Below, piece by piece: positions 11,381 to 24,874 of a DNA stretch of 64,000 bases. A program made the position numbers and the translations under genes. The first letter of the stretch is position 1; each line of letters starts with the position of its first letter. A model generated the notes under the pieces. It was not told the DNA's origin, made no database searches, and worked only from the letters and a program-made list of their open reading frames with translations. Source of the stretch: Helopsaltes ochotensis (lineage: Eukaryota; Chordata; Aves; Passeriformes; Locustellidae). The DNA lies in assembly GCA_013400155.1 (NCBI GenBank), contig VXBM01000895.1, positions 129,833 through 193,832 on the forward strand. The letters are read 5' to 3'.

Positions 11381-14300
11381 ACAAAGCAAGCAACCCAAAC
11401 CCACGAGGTGCTGTGGGCTTTCCAGCACTGCCCTGCCTGACCCCAGCACATGCACCAATCTTCAGCAAGTCCAAAGACCATGAGCTGTCCCTGAGCGCTC
11501 CAAGGAGACTCCAGCAGCCATCGGAAAGCTGGGTGGTGTCTCCGTGTCCTTTCCTGGGGTGGACCAGAAACTTCTCTGACCCGCGGGATGCTGCCAGTGC
11601 TTCCATCAGGTTGAGACAAGGACAGGCAGCACGTGTGTGCTCTGCAGGAGAGAGAAGGTGGGAGTTTTCCAGGGTAAAGCATTTCCTCTGGTTCGTGTTC
11701 AATTAAAAATCATTCGGCGGCTGACAGTAGCTTCTCATCTGGCATATCGTGAAACCACTATTTCAGCACAATTTACAGCCTTTTGGGGAAAGGAGAACTC
11801 AGTTATTTAGTAACTTCCTTGCTCACCCTCAGGAAGGTCAGATCCTTTTGTTCCCTGCCAGAACAGTGAGAGCTATAAACTACAGGAGGGAGAGAGTGTT
11901 GGGAGCTTGTGCTTCCAGCCGTGCACCTGGATAACCCTGCACAGAGCCCTGCAGTGCAGGGAGGTCACGCGTGGAGGAGCGGAACATTACGGGGTTGATT
12001 CATCAGAGCAGGGAACACCCAGCAGTGCAGGAGGGCAGCTCAGGAGCTGAGTGCTACAGCACAAAGCGCAGGGCCCGGATGCGCCTTGCCGAGATGTAGA
12101 TAAAATCTACAGCTTAAAACCAACAGTCCAGTGGGCACCAGGAGGAGCTGATCCCCACTAGTTTCCCCTTGATAGCATTTTTTTTCTGTTAGGAGATGGA
12201 AAATAGCACAGTAAGGTTCAGGTTTTCTCCCCGACAGCTGCGGGCACCTCAGGCTGTTGTCAGCAGCTGCCCCGGCTTGCAGGGCACTGTAAAGCTTGTA
12301 TGGGCTCACAGCACTGCAGAAAACCCAGGGCTAAGCCAGGAATGAGATTAACTTGCCAAGGAGCTTCCTTCTCCAAGAGAACACTTACTAATAAATTTTG
12401 AAATAATAATAAAAAAAAAGTTAGCAACATTATTTTTATAATGCCTTGTGCCCTAAGTTTCATGGATATTTCACTGTTGTCATTTTTGACACCTCAGGCA
12501 GGTTCATGTGACGCAGACACTACAGGGAGAGAGAAGCCAGCTGATCACACCTCTAATTGTTACACTGTTTTCCCATGAACCTCATTCAATTTCCAACCAG
12601 GAGTTTAGGGAACAAAGGTGAAAAAATCCTCCAGGCTCAGAAAATTCACAAGAAAGAGAAAGAAACAACTTCCATTGTTGCTACACATTTGTTAACATTT
12701 CATTTCACAAGAAATCAATAAAGCCCAAACATTTCTGCCAAAAACATAAAGGAACAATGGTTCAAGGGCTGCAGAACATGGAGATTTTTTTTATCACTTC
12801 ACCAAGGTTTAAAACAAACGCTTTCCCTCTGCCTCTCTGTTTATTCTGAAGAATATTTGTCCAAGAAGAGTAGAAACTTATCTCCAGGAACTTTGTAGAG
12901 GGAAGATAGTGGATGAACAGAGAATCAGGAAAAGCATTTTGAGCAGTGCAGGCGGAGATGTCAAAGCAGCAGCTCATCCCAACATCATCTCCACCTCAGT
13001 TTGCTTGCTCAGCCTGACAATCTACATCTCATTATGCAGCCCCGGTGTTTCTCTGCAATTTAAACAAGAAGTCAGTAATGGGGTGTGATCTTCAAGGTCA
13101 CTTTTGGAGAGCTGTCTTTAGCCCAGTGGCCACCAGCTATTTAGGACTAAAAATTACAATTTCACTAAAGAAAATTACCTCCTGGATGTACAATACACTG
13201 CAGCAAGTGCACTGGAAATGGTCAGATCCAGCTTGGCATATCTTAACTGTCACGTGCGTGAGGGAGGTTTCTGGGATCAGGAAGCATTGGGGTGTAGCCC
13301 TCAGAGAAAAAGTTCCTCCCTTTCATTTATCTCCAGGTACACAGATTTAGAATTGTAGCGTTCTCTTCCTGCTGTACCAGGATACATCAGGCTATTTAGA
13401 ATGTGTTTCCTTGGAGGTTCTTTACCTTGCAAAAAAAGAATTCATCTCTGCTGCACACAGAGGAATATTACATTCTGTACATTCAAAGATCCTTTAACCT
13501 GTTCTAAATTTCCATCCTTTCTTTTCCCATGCTCTTATCTGAAGAGATTAATTTTCTTCTTCCATTCATTAACTGGCTCCTGACTGCTTTAGCCAGTAGT
13601 TTCCTGGGGCATCACAGCAATTCCTGTGGTGATTAATGATGTCAGCAAGGCTAGGCTTTGACATCACAGAAGAAACGGGTTCTTTTGGGGAGCAGATGGA
13701 TTTATTTAGTTACTTAGATTTAACCAGTGTTGGTAAATGCCACATCGTGTGTACTTATGAAACCATCAGGAAGGACTTTCTCACCTCATAGTGAGACAAA
13801 CCAAGGACTGGGAAAAGGAATATTATTTGGCAATGCATATTTGAGTCAATTTGAAGAGAATGCTTGGAGGAATTGATATTCTTACTGATGGTGAAAAAAA
13901 GGTGATCTAGATTCATGGGCCCACTGGAACATGGCAGCAAGATGGTGACAAGACTGCAGATGGAAGAGGAACACATTTAAATTTAGTTTCCAGTAATTTC
14001 CAATGGGCAGCTTTTAATGCCTTTCTCCATTTCATAAGGACATCATAAAGGATGACTTGTAAAATTATCATATTCTTAATTCCTGTCAAAGTTCATCTCC
14101 TATCACCTCTGCTTTGCAGATAAATCTAACACATCCTAAGGCAGGGCTGTGTCCCTGACTTGCTGGAGGTGGCAGAACCAGCTCCGGAGCAGGGTGTGCT
14201 CCTGGGCTGGGTGAGCAGCATTCAGGCTCCCAGGGAGCCTCACTCTGCTGCAGAGAATCCTGTTCTGAGTGTCTGAGCAGCATGCAGATTCTTGGGGCTT

Positions 14301-17300
14301 GCATTTATTAACATGCCAATTTCTTGGTTAAGATGAAGGGGGGAGGAAATATTTCAAACAAGCTTGTAAATGGGATTTTTTTTCCTAAGTAGAATGACAG
14401 CTTTCGTATGTTAAGTGTATTCATTCTGGCTACAGAGCACACACAAGGAAATTTTCAGCAGCATAATGCTGAAATGTATATAGTTGGTTGCTGACTTAGA
14501 GAAGTCCTCCCCACAAAAAAAATCAAGGACAAAACCCAAAACCTGAGCTAGCTGTTGTTAGCAGATTGCATGGCCTTGCATTTCACCCAGCTCCTCTTAG
14601 AGTCCAGCAGAATGGAACAGCTTGTCCTATGAGTGTCCATCACAGACTATCAAACTTCGAAGTTACAAAAAGATTTTGTGCTCCTTTGGAGATGGTGGCC
14701 AGGATCACAGTGTCTACTGGGCAGTGTTTCTTTAGGTGTTTCTTTTCATAGTGAGTACTGGAAGAATATTACAGCCACACAAGACCTCCCTGTCTTCCAG
14801 CAGTAGAAAAACTCCAAGGTTTCCCAGTCATTTCCAAAAGAAAGTATCTGTAATTTCTCCAAAAGAGATATCATAACAGTTGGAAACACCACAGCTGCTC
14901 CCTCCAAAAGCCTGTGTTGGAACATTAACCAGCCTCATGAGAACTTTATCAGTTACACCTGAAACTACCTCAGGACTGAAAAAAGTGCTATGAAAGGAAG
15001 GAGCTGGGCCTGAAAGATGGCTGTGACTGGGACAGGGTAGACCAGGACACCATCACCACCTGGCAGCTGGCAGAGCTGTTCCACTGAGAACTCCATGAGC
15101 AGCTGCTCACACCCACTGGATGCCCCGGTGCTGTCCTGGGGCCAAGCCTTTCACATCACATATCACAAGTGCCACAGCAGGGCCACGTCCCCTTCTGCTG
15201 ACACTGTTATTCACACTGTTTCTTGTCACTGAGCTCCTTTCACAGATGATGCAATACATGTATGGGAACTTGGCTTTGGCCTCCAAGGAGCGAGGGCTGA
15301 AGGTGACCCAGAGGCTGCCTGAGCTCAGGCTGCTGCTTGCAGTGCTCTACCTCAAGCAGGATCACCTGCCTGCCGAAGCCCTGTACCTTGCACTGACTGG
15401 GAGAGGCAGTGACAGTACCCTTGTACATTGAATTCCATGATGCATTCACTAGAAAAATCCTGAAATTTTCATGAGACTCCAAGCACAGAAAAGTAATTGT
15501 GATGACAACGTGTGATAACCCTGCAATGCTTCTCAGGGTGGCTGCAAGGCTCAAATTTGTCAGTCTTCAAGCCTGCCAACATGTTTTGATCAGAGACACT
15601 ATCTCAGAGTATTCAATGCCATCTTTACATTAATTTTGAGATTAGGTCAGTTTACTCACCATGATGTGACCTCTCCATAGAGAATGGAGGAGCCACTGAC
15701 GTGGCACACGAGCACTGCTGGAGGCTGAACAGATGGCAAAGAGGCATCCTGGATCAGGCAGACCTCAGGAGGAGCCAAGGAGGAATTGTCTGAATTGTAA
15801 AGCCTGGTGGGAGCCAGGGCTGTGTCTGCAAGGAGAGCTGCCTGTGCTCTGGTCTCATCCAGCCCTGGCCCCTGCCAGGAGCATGCCTGACCCTGCACCA
15901 GCCTCACCATTCATTTCCTTTGCTCCACAGCCCCGGCCTCCCTTCTCCTGGAGCAGCTCCAGACCCACGGCGTTGTTTTCTCCCACATTCAGCCAGGAGG
16001 AATGTGATGCTTCAAGCAAAACATCTCATTTTCACCTAAGATTTCTCCAGAGCAATCAGGAGAGGCCTGGATAAGCTGTGCTCCTCGTCAGCAGTGGGAC
16101 CACCACGTCCTCCTAGCTGGGCAGAGGAGCACGGGAACGCCTCAGGGACACCTGGAGGAGTACAGCAGACACCAGGGGTGACAACCACTGTGACCAAGAG
16201 ACACTCATAGGATGTGCTGTGGTGACCACGCACCTCTGGCCTTTCTCTGCCAGCACAAAAGCACTGGAATCTACTGTCTCATGTTTCCTATTGATAGGCC
16301 TTAAACCTTGAGAGGCAACTGAGTGGCAGGAAACACACGGTTCAGGCACGTCACAGTGATTTAGACTATCTTAAAATGTCCCTAAATCTTCATGTGTTGC
16401 CCAGTTTTCAACTGCCCCAGCACTTCAGAAGATTCTAGCGCCGCAAGGCTGGGAACTGGAACCAATTGGCCAAGACCTCACAGACATGAGATTTAAACCT
16501 AAAGCATTAAGACCCTTCTGGGGTTTGAGTTTTCCCTCACTTCCTCTCTCACTGGAATCAGAAAGTGCAAAGAAGCAACTGTGGAAATAAAATTTAATCT
16601 CTTTTCAGAAAGTTACTTGAACTTTCAGAACCTTGTGTTCATTCCCATTGAGGGCAAAGATCCAAGATAGTTATTCCTGTACTTAAACCAGGTTCAGTCA
16701 TCCTTAGTAATTAAGGGCACTAGATCAAAAATTAAATTTATTGTACCAGTAGCACAACCACAATGGATATTCATAAAATTTAACCACACAGAGAAGTGGG
16801 TTGCCTGAGATCTGCCATTCAAGCAGGCTTTATTGCATTTAAATATAGAATCATAAAAAATAAATTAAGAATGGGGATGACCCTTTGTCTACCTAGAGGC
16901 CCAGGAAAGATGTTTGCCTCTGATACAGTTTGCAAATTAGCATTTTATAGGGCCTGGGATGCTGCCTGACACACAAAATACTTTAAAATTCTGTAAATAA
17001 TGTAAGTAAATTAACAAGAGATAGTGACTGCAATGAATAAAACATAAGTTAAGTACCTTTCCATTTCCTCTGAAGCCTAGAGGAAAAAAGTGACTAGATT
17101 CAGTTCTTTGGGGGAAAAAAATTGCAAGTACTTGCAATGTTTGGTAGGAGAACACACAGATAATTCAGAGAAACACTGAAAAGTCAGTCTGAAGCATCCT
17201 CTACTTAACTATGGAAAAGCCAGGGGTTTGTGGCAAAGACAAGTCCCTTGGGTTAAGTTTTAGCCTTGTCTGGGCAGTCCAATTCCCATCAAGTGCTTGG

Positions 17301-20198
17301 GAAAATCATCAGGGATGCGTGTTTCCCTTTCTTGCTTCCCCTGCTCGCCCTTCACTCACCAGGTTCCTCAGAGAAGGCTGGTCATGGGCACAGATTTGTC
17401 CTTCCAGCATGGGCTACTGAGCCCTGGCAAAAACTGCACTGCTCTTTGCAGAGCTAGTCAGAGCCCAGAGAGCCAAGGAAGAACAAGGAAGAGCCAAGGA
17501 AGTCCAAGACTGGAGCTGTGAATTGTGAATGTAGTATGAAGTGCAAGACCACCACCAGCCCCAAACCCATTCCCACATTATCACAGGGCTCTCCCTGCTT
17601 CCTGAAGCCCATCTGGAAGCCTAGGCTCAGCCAAGATGTCCTAGCATGGTTTTGTCAGCAGGGTGGCGTGTCGCTGTCAGACAGATTTGTCTGGGGGCAG
17701 AAGTGGGCTTGGGCCTCCTTTAGATCAACCATCATTGCCCAGTTCCTTGCACACCCTTTAAAACAGAGAAAAGTGCCTTGAGGATTTGATAGGACAAAGG
17801 ACAAGAAAATAAGTTCCCCATCAGTGAAAAAAGCACATGTCCCAGTGGGGAGGTGTGAGGTCAAAGGCATACAGCTGGTGAGGCGTTTGGTCAACAAAAC
17901 CTCTATTTTTCTATTTACAGTTTGGATCTGGCCTCGAAGCCCTAAGCTGACATCCCTGGCAAGGGCAGAGTGGAAATCTTGCAGCAGCATGCCTGCTTAA
18001 AGGCAAAAGCCTTATCAGATGGGCTGGAAATATGACAGCAAGAGCCTCTCCCAGGATGTTTTGGCTTGTGATCCAGGACGAACACCTGGAAGCCAAGAGG
18101 AGCCTGGAATAGATTAAGTGAATTGGCCAGACTTTCTCATCTTGTTAACATGCTGCAGGCTTCATTTGTGCTTTGGGCAGGGATTCAGAGTGATTCTTTA
18201 TTTGATTCAAACCAGATAGTCCATCACAAATCCCAAACTCCTGCTCATATCAGCATCACCCAGACACTGTCCCTGCAGAAAACAGTCTTTGTGACAAGAG
18301 CATCTGACAAAGTCAAACAGCACACACACGTTGGGGTTTGGTTGCAGGCAAAACCTAGCACAATATTCCACTTTGTCTCTCCTTTTCCACTCTTCATCCC
18401 CCTTTGTCACTCTACTACATTTAGTTTCACTGTGCCAGATTACAGGAAAATTCAAACCATGAAAACTTCCAAACCATGCATCAGGAAGTTCAGCTGCCAG
18501 CTCTACAAGGACAAATACCACCAGAACCTCCTTGGAGAGCCCAACCCGGGGCCACAGCATGTGCCATGGCCAAGATGTGGCTGGGACATTGTGTCCCACC
18601 ACCCCAGACAGCAGCTTCTACTACTTTTCCTTCTGAACAGCAATGTTTTTCTCTCAAATGCATGGAATAGACTCCGAGGTCTCACAGAGATCCTGTTTCT
18701 GCAGCAGTCTCATGCCTTCAGGAGATGTGAGGCCAGGACAGATGACACCAGTGAGGACACACACACACAGCCACAGAACTGTCCTTGGACCCACATCCCT
18801 GTTTCACCCAGCACTCACTAAAATTTTCTCTCAGGGAATACAGTGCCCCGTAAGAGAGACATTAGTTTAAATTTAGCTGAGCAGCAATATTCAACCAAGA
18901 AAAGCATAATGTGGTGGTGACCCAAGATAGCAACATCACAGACATGAAAACAGGTCTCTGTCTATGCTATACTTAAATGAAGTGGTTCCTGGCCAGGGAA
19001 GTCCCAGTATGACTGTTTGTATTTACAGGTAGACAATAAAAGCCAAAAACCTCAAGAGAAAGGCAGCTTTTGCCCCTTCTACTGCCACGGACCCAGCATC
19101 TCATCAATCATTTCCACATGGTTCATGCTGATGCTCCATGCAGGCTCAATTACCAAACCAAGAAAGTGGAAGGATTTTATCAAGTACCTTTACTGCCAGA
19201 TCTGCCTGTGTGTAAGGCATTCCAGTGAAGATATAAATCAGTAGCTAAACAGTACGAAGTGGGGTGTATGGCTCTGCTGCTAGCAGAGAGCTTGGCTCAC
19301 AGGTGAGGGAAATAGTTCTGACCTGCTTCCAGGGAAACCCTGTTGAGTCTCTGCACAGCCAGCTTGAAACAGGAAAAAATTGGGTTCTACCCCAAATGTT
19401 GTCACTCATCCATTTTATGATTTTGGTACAGCCCCATTTTTGCCTCAGTTTCTCTAATTCAAAGTGAAAGTGAACCCAGCCAGCTTCTGAGAACTGCTTT
19501 AATGTTCATGGGAAAATAAAAGAAAAGCCCAACAACATTAAACCCTCACCCAAACAAAAAAAGAAAACTAACCCAAAAAAGCCAAGCAAAGGTTTTACAG
19601 ACTGATCACTATGAGGAGCCAACAACTCTTTTTTTCCTTTGCAACAGCAGAAATCTATAAAGACACTCAAAGGCTCTTGCAGCTGGTAATGGGAACACAC
19701 AAGAAGTGTAGGTTCTCTGTTTAATGATTTTGGTCAAAGCTGTCCCTGCCTAGGGGCTTTTCACTTAGAGGACACAAGGATTTAAAGTTCGTTGTTTTAC
19801 AAGCAGACAGAATGGGTTTGTTATTGTTAAAACCATTTTCCATTGAGAACTGCCCAAATAATTTCCCTTCTCTCTCCCCCTTCCCTGTTCCCCAGCCCTT
19901 GTATACCAACACTATCAATTCAGCTCTAGCTTTGCTTAAATGCCATTGAGACCCAGCCAGAAAACCCTCTGTCAGAATTATGTCTGACAATGTTTTTGGA
20001 AAGTCCAATTTTCTTGTTTTCTTTTGGATCAGGACAGCAGCTCACAGTTCACTGAACCAGGAAACCTGGGGCTGCTCCTGAGTTCTCAGTTTCATTTTAG
20101 CATTTCATTATTTTGGAGAGGATTTGTATCCAGGGAAGCTTCTGCCATGATCATGGTGCTTTTCTGGAAGACAGAGAAGCTCAGTGAACCTCAGACAG
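11381..20198. other. Intergenic DNA, no supported gene
   Basis: Two open stretches were examined: 14998-15431, which has weak coding character but an internal stop, and 18123-18821, the longest non-HS3ST3B1 frame outside exon shadows. Neither shows a domain, a start context or homology I recognise. The rest is unremarkable. Confidence 0.5.
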
Positions 20199-20300
20199 AG
20201 AATTCCAGAATGGTTTGGGTTGGAAGGGACCTTAATCACCGTCTCATTCCAGTTCTCTGCAATGGACAGGGACACCTTCCACTAGACCAGGTCACTCAAA
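20199..20300 (-). mobile_element. CR1 LINE fragment, reversed
   Basis: The plus strand reads AATTCCAGAATGG, GGGTTGGAAGGGACCTTAAT, GACAGGGACACCTTCCACTA and GACCAGGTCACTCA, the reverse complement of a CR1 3' end. About 100 bp remain. Confidence 0.88.
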
Positions 20301-23300
20301 TTTGTGTATGAATTGCTGGGGCAGTGTTTTGAGGAAAATTGCCATTAAATCCAAGCCAAAGCTGGTTATTTTGGGCTCAGGGACACCTGGACACTGGCTG
20401 GGCAGCCCAGGGCTAGCTGCTGGCATGCACATTGCTGCTCCAAGAAAGGCAAAGCTCAAGGGGGCTGCTCAGCAAAGACTTCCATGATTTGCTATTCCTG
20501 AAGCACAATCAGCTCAGTTTACACCCGGAGCTGCTCCTGGAGGAGGTCTTGACTTCAGACACATCTGAGAAGTGCCCAGTGCTGCAGAAGGGGCTGCAGG
20601 AGCTGAGCTGCAAGCCCCAGGTACAAGATGGTGCATAGGACAGAATTAAACAGTCTGATCTGAAGAAGAAATTCTCCTTGCTAGGGAAGGAAACAGCTTT
20701 GCCTGATGAAAAATTAAAGAACCCCTGGCCTGGTGGTTTCCCCTTGGGGTGAGTTAAAGCAGCAGCCTGAAGAGAGAGGCAAACCTTTCCCCTTACAGAT
20801 TAACTGCAGATACACTGCCCATCTCAGAGAGTTTCCTCAACAAATTGCCCTTCTTTTTCCCCTAAAATCCAGGGGGATGTTCACCCCGTCCTCTCTCCAG
20901 AACAGAAACAACTAAAAGAAGAACAAATCTCAGTTATTTTTCAGTTAATAATTTTGCTGAGACTGAATTCTCAGAGCTGCACCACCCTGGACTGAGCCAA
21001 CCCAGCATCCCCCTCATGCAGCACAAATGTTTTCCACTCTGATTTTGGAGGGCAGAGTTTACTGTGGGCACTTACTGCTGACTGACCAAGGTTACTGTGT
21101 AGTTACTGAGAAGAGAAGCAGCTCCCTTGGGATTTCACCCTTTCCCCAGGCTGGAGGGGATGGAAGCATTTCCCTCCCCACGACTCAGTTCTCCCGGTAG
21201 TAGAATGGGGATGACAGAGACATTGCCCAGCTGTGGGCACTCAGGGCTGGCACCCCTCGAGCAGAGCAGTGGCTGTGCTCCCCTTGCCCTCTGTCCCTTC
21301 CCAGTGGGAGACCCAGCCGATCTCTGCCATCCCAGCACATGGAGAGGTCAGGGAGAGAACCGGGCATGAGGGTCTGGCTGTCCCTGCTCCCTTAACCATC
21401 ATTAAGCCCTGAGTAAACCCAGTGGGGCTCCAGCAAACGGGGCAGCAGCGAGGCCTGGAGAACAAGGGGGGCTTTATTCAAACACCCGCAGCTCTGCCCC
21501 CTAACAAAAACAAAGGCACGAGCTTTCCATTTTCTGCTTTTATTACCCACCTTAAAAAAATAGAACACAACACTGGTCAGCCACAGGATTCCTGTTTTTA
21601 TGGAGCCCATCCTGGCATGCTATTGCTCCACAAGGACATTACTAATGCCATTTAGAGGTCAGGTTAAAAAGGAACCCCAACCACTCCGTAGGCAAGGGCT
21701 GTGGAGGAGTCACTCCAAAGGTGATCCCAGCAAAACCTAACTCTGCCTGGCCCCATGCTGGTGAGGCCAAAGCAGCAATCACTCTGCATCCTGGCAGTAA
21801 AATCAAATTAAATAAAAGATCCCATTTCACCAAGGGCGTAATACTAATTTGTGTAACATTTCCATTATATAGTGCTGCCTACAGAAAACATACACTAAAG
21901 CACTTTGACAATTTAACAGGGAACATTCCAATAGGAAACATTATTAGATTTTCCTATTAAGCTGCTCGGGGCACGCGCTCGCTTAATAGACATTAATTAC
22001 ATTAGCAAGGCTGCAAATTCAGTCCTTGTGGAATCCAAGTGACTTTTACAAAATTGACTCAGTCCTGAAATTTCTGTAGGGACCCAAGGAAAAACAAAAA
22101 ACAGATAGAAAATTGGAACAAAGCCACTGTGTCACCACTTTCTCAGCAGCGGCTTTAAAACACTTTAATGTACTGGTGTGTTTTGCTTTCACATTTCCAG
22201 AGCAGAATTTTTGCAAATATCCCAGCTTGGCAAAATAATTGGAGACAGCTCATGATATTAGAATAATGGACTTTTTTTTTCTTGCCAGTGGAAAGAATGG
22301 TTGAAACAGCAAAAAGGATGAGTATTTCAGTTCAGTCTTTTTGTGAAAATATTCCATATTTCCTCAGCAGCGTTTGTGCCCTATTACGTTCAATGGGGGT
22401 TTAAATACACATTTCGAGTTAACAAGACATATCCTGATTAGCCTAAATCAAGATCTAATTACAGAAGATTGTTGACAAATCATTTCAGACAACATGTAAA
22501 TGCAAGTGAAACAGTATATTGTACACCCAACAGAATTACTCTTTTTGAGATAATTAACTTTGGCCTGAATGTAGCAGAGACAACATTTAGGGCTCTGCTT
22601 CCACTGAGAGCTCACCTTAGCCATAGTTTGGGAGTATTCCCAATTTTCTGCTGACTGCTGAGGGAGCCTACGCATAAATTTGAGGTTCAACTGCTAGAGA
22701 AATTTACTTCTGGCTCTGTTATTGATATTTCAAAGGTACAATTCATCTTCAGTTGTGCTGTCTGCCCTTACATACAACTCTATTTCCTAGGAAGGTGCAA
22801 GAACCTTTATCAGCTCGGTGACAGCCTAAAAAATGGCCCCCACTTGCAGGCAGGGAATGATGACCCATTTGCCAAGGGCAGTGGCAGAACTGGGGCTCCA
22901 GTGTGCTCCCAGCCCTTCCACAGGAGGGGCAGGAGAACACCCCAGTGGCTTTGGGTCCTGGCTCAGGGAGTGGCACACGGGCTGGGCAGGTGAGACCCAT
23001 CCCTGGGCTTGGGGCCCTTCCCACATGCAAGCACAGGAAGAGCACTATTATATATAATGCAAGCTCCCAGACCTTTATTAGTCACACTGCCTTAAATTCA
23101 GCAGTGAGCTAATGGCTTAGGGCTCTGGGCAAACCTTTCTGTTCATTTAAAGATTTCAGTGTTAGAAATGCTAAGTACAGGCACTTGAAGCAGGCACTTG
23201 TCTTAATCCCTTCCCTTACTCTGAGCTGACATGATTTCTAACAGATGTGTTGCATTAATAATTAAGACAAATTAAAGAAGATTAGGTCTGGATGCAAGTT

Positions 23301-23331
23301 TCTGGAGAAATGGGAGTTTATAGAGCTCATC

Positions 23332-23402
23332 ACAGTGGTACAGGAATGCTGGACTCCATGATCTTGGTGGTCTTTTCCAATTTTAGTGATTCTATGGTTC
23401 AA
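23332..23402 (+). mobile_element. CR1 LINE 3' tail fragment
   Basis: The stretch CTGGACTCCATGATCTTGGT followed by GGTCTTTTCCAATTTTAG and TGATTCTATGGTTC matches the extreme 3' end of one class of avian CR1. Only about 70 bp are left. Confidence 0.75.
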
Positions 23403-24857
23403 GGTAAAGGACCCATCTGAGCCCATTGCCACTGTCAGGCTGGGGGAACACCAGCTTTATCCCTCCGAGGCTTCAGTGCTGTCATTCCTGGCTGCTGGGT
23501 TATAACCTTGGTGGAGTTTTATCAGCCTCAAGAGAGGGAAATCAGCCCTGAAGTTCCCCTTCCTTCTCACTTCTGCAGTGCTTGGTAGCTGAAGCAGGAC
23601 TCTGGTGCTGGGTCCTGCTGGGTTACTGTTACCCATCAAAGGGACACAATGTGTGACATCTTTCTTCCAAAACCGGTGACTACACTACAGGTGAGCATCC
23701 TGAAGAAATGTTCGGATTCCCCCATGGACTGGTGAACCTCCAGCTCATTATTTTGCATTAAACACAGTATGGATATACATCTTGGCCCGACTTACCTCCA
23801 TACTCAGTGTAGATGGAGCACCTGAAGTTACTCTGATGCTCCTCCCATCAGTCTGGCAAAACCAAGATCAGTGTTTTCCCCCAGTGTCCATCCCTAAGAC
23901 TGGGATTTTCCAGAGCTGCCCATCTCAGCAGCCAGGACAGACCTGCTCTCCCAGGACCCTCCTAGTCCTGCTCCACTCATGGGCTATAGCCCAGGTCTTC
24001 CAAGGTGTGAAATTACCTCGTTTTGACCGCTTCCAGTGAGAAACCAGCAAGGATAAACACCTGAGGAGGAGTTTGATCCCTGTGTGCCCTGACACTTTGC
24101 TGTGGGATGTCCCCATGCCCAGTGAAGTTGTCTCCAGGTGCTGTCCACCACCTGGGCTGCGGGGGCCTGGGTGAAGGTAGGAAACAATGGGAAGGGCAGG
24201 AATTTCATCCAGGTGTCACTGAGCAGCCCTGAATTTGAACGGGCTTTGTGTAGCACTGCTCAGCCCCTTGGGTCTTTCCTTGACCCTTGAGCAGCTGCAG
24301 GCCAGGGCTCTGGCTGTGTTTCCATCCCGGGGGCAGGGATGTGCCTGCACCTCCCGGGACACTGCAGAGAGGAACAGACATTCCCAACATCACCCTGAGG
24401 AGACAAAGCCAATAAACTTTTTGTCTCAACACCAGACTCCTGTCAACGTTTAACACAGGCTGGAACTGAAAGGCACCATTAGCAACCCATGTCCCAGGCA
24501 ATTGCTCAAGATCTGTCCTGTGGGCTAAAGTGTCATTTAGACTAATTGGCCTTTTCCAGAGGCCAAATACTATTTGTGAACCCTCCCTTAATTCTACATG
24601 AAGCCAATGACATCCCCAGTGTGAAGTCATTCAGCTTTAAAAGATCTAATTAAGTGCTTGATAACATCAACACAACTTCTGCTCCACTCCAGGAGCTGTC
24701 ATCACACAGAAACAGTTTCCTGCACTTTTAAACATGAAATTCATTATATTTGGCATTTTTCTTCAGTCCCTGCCATAAGGATGCACACTATTAAAATGTA
24801 ACTCTCAGCTTTTTAATTTAACTCCATTTCTACCAGTAATACTTTGAAGGGAGGGGC

Positions 24858-24874
24858 GGGGGGGGGGGGGGGGG
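24858..24874 (+). repeat. Poly(G) tract, 17 bp
   Basis: Seventeen consecutive G residues follow GGAGGGGC. The tract could form a G-quadruplex and is prone to length error. Confidence 0.95.
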
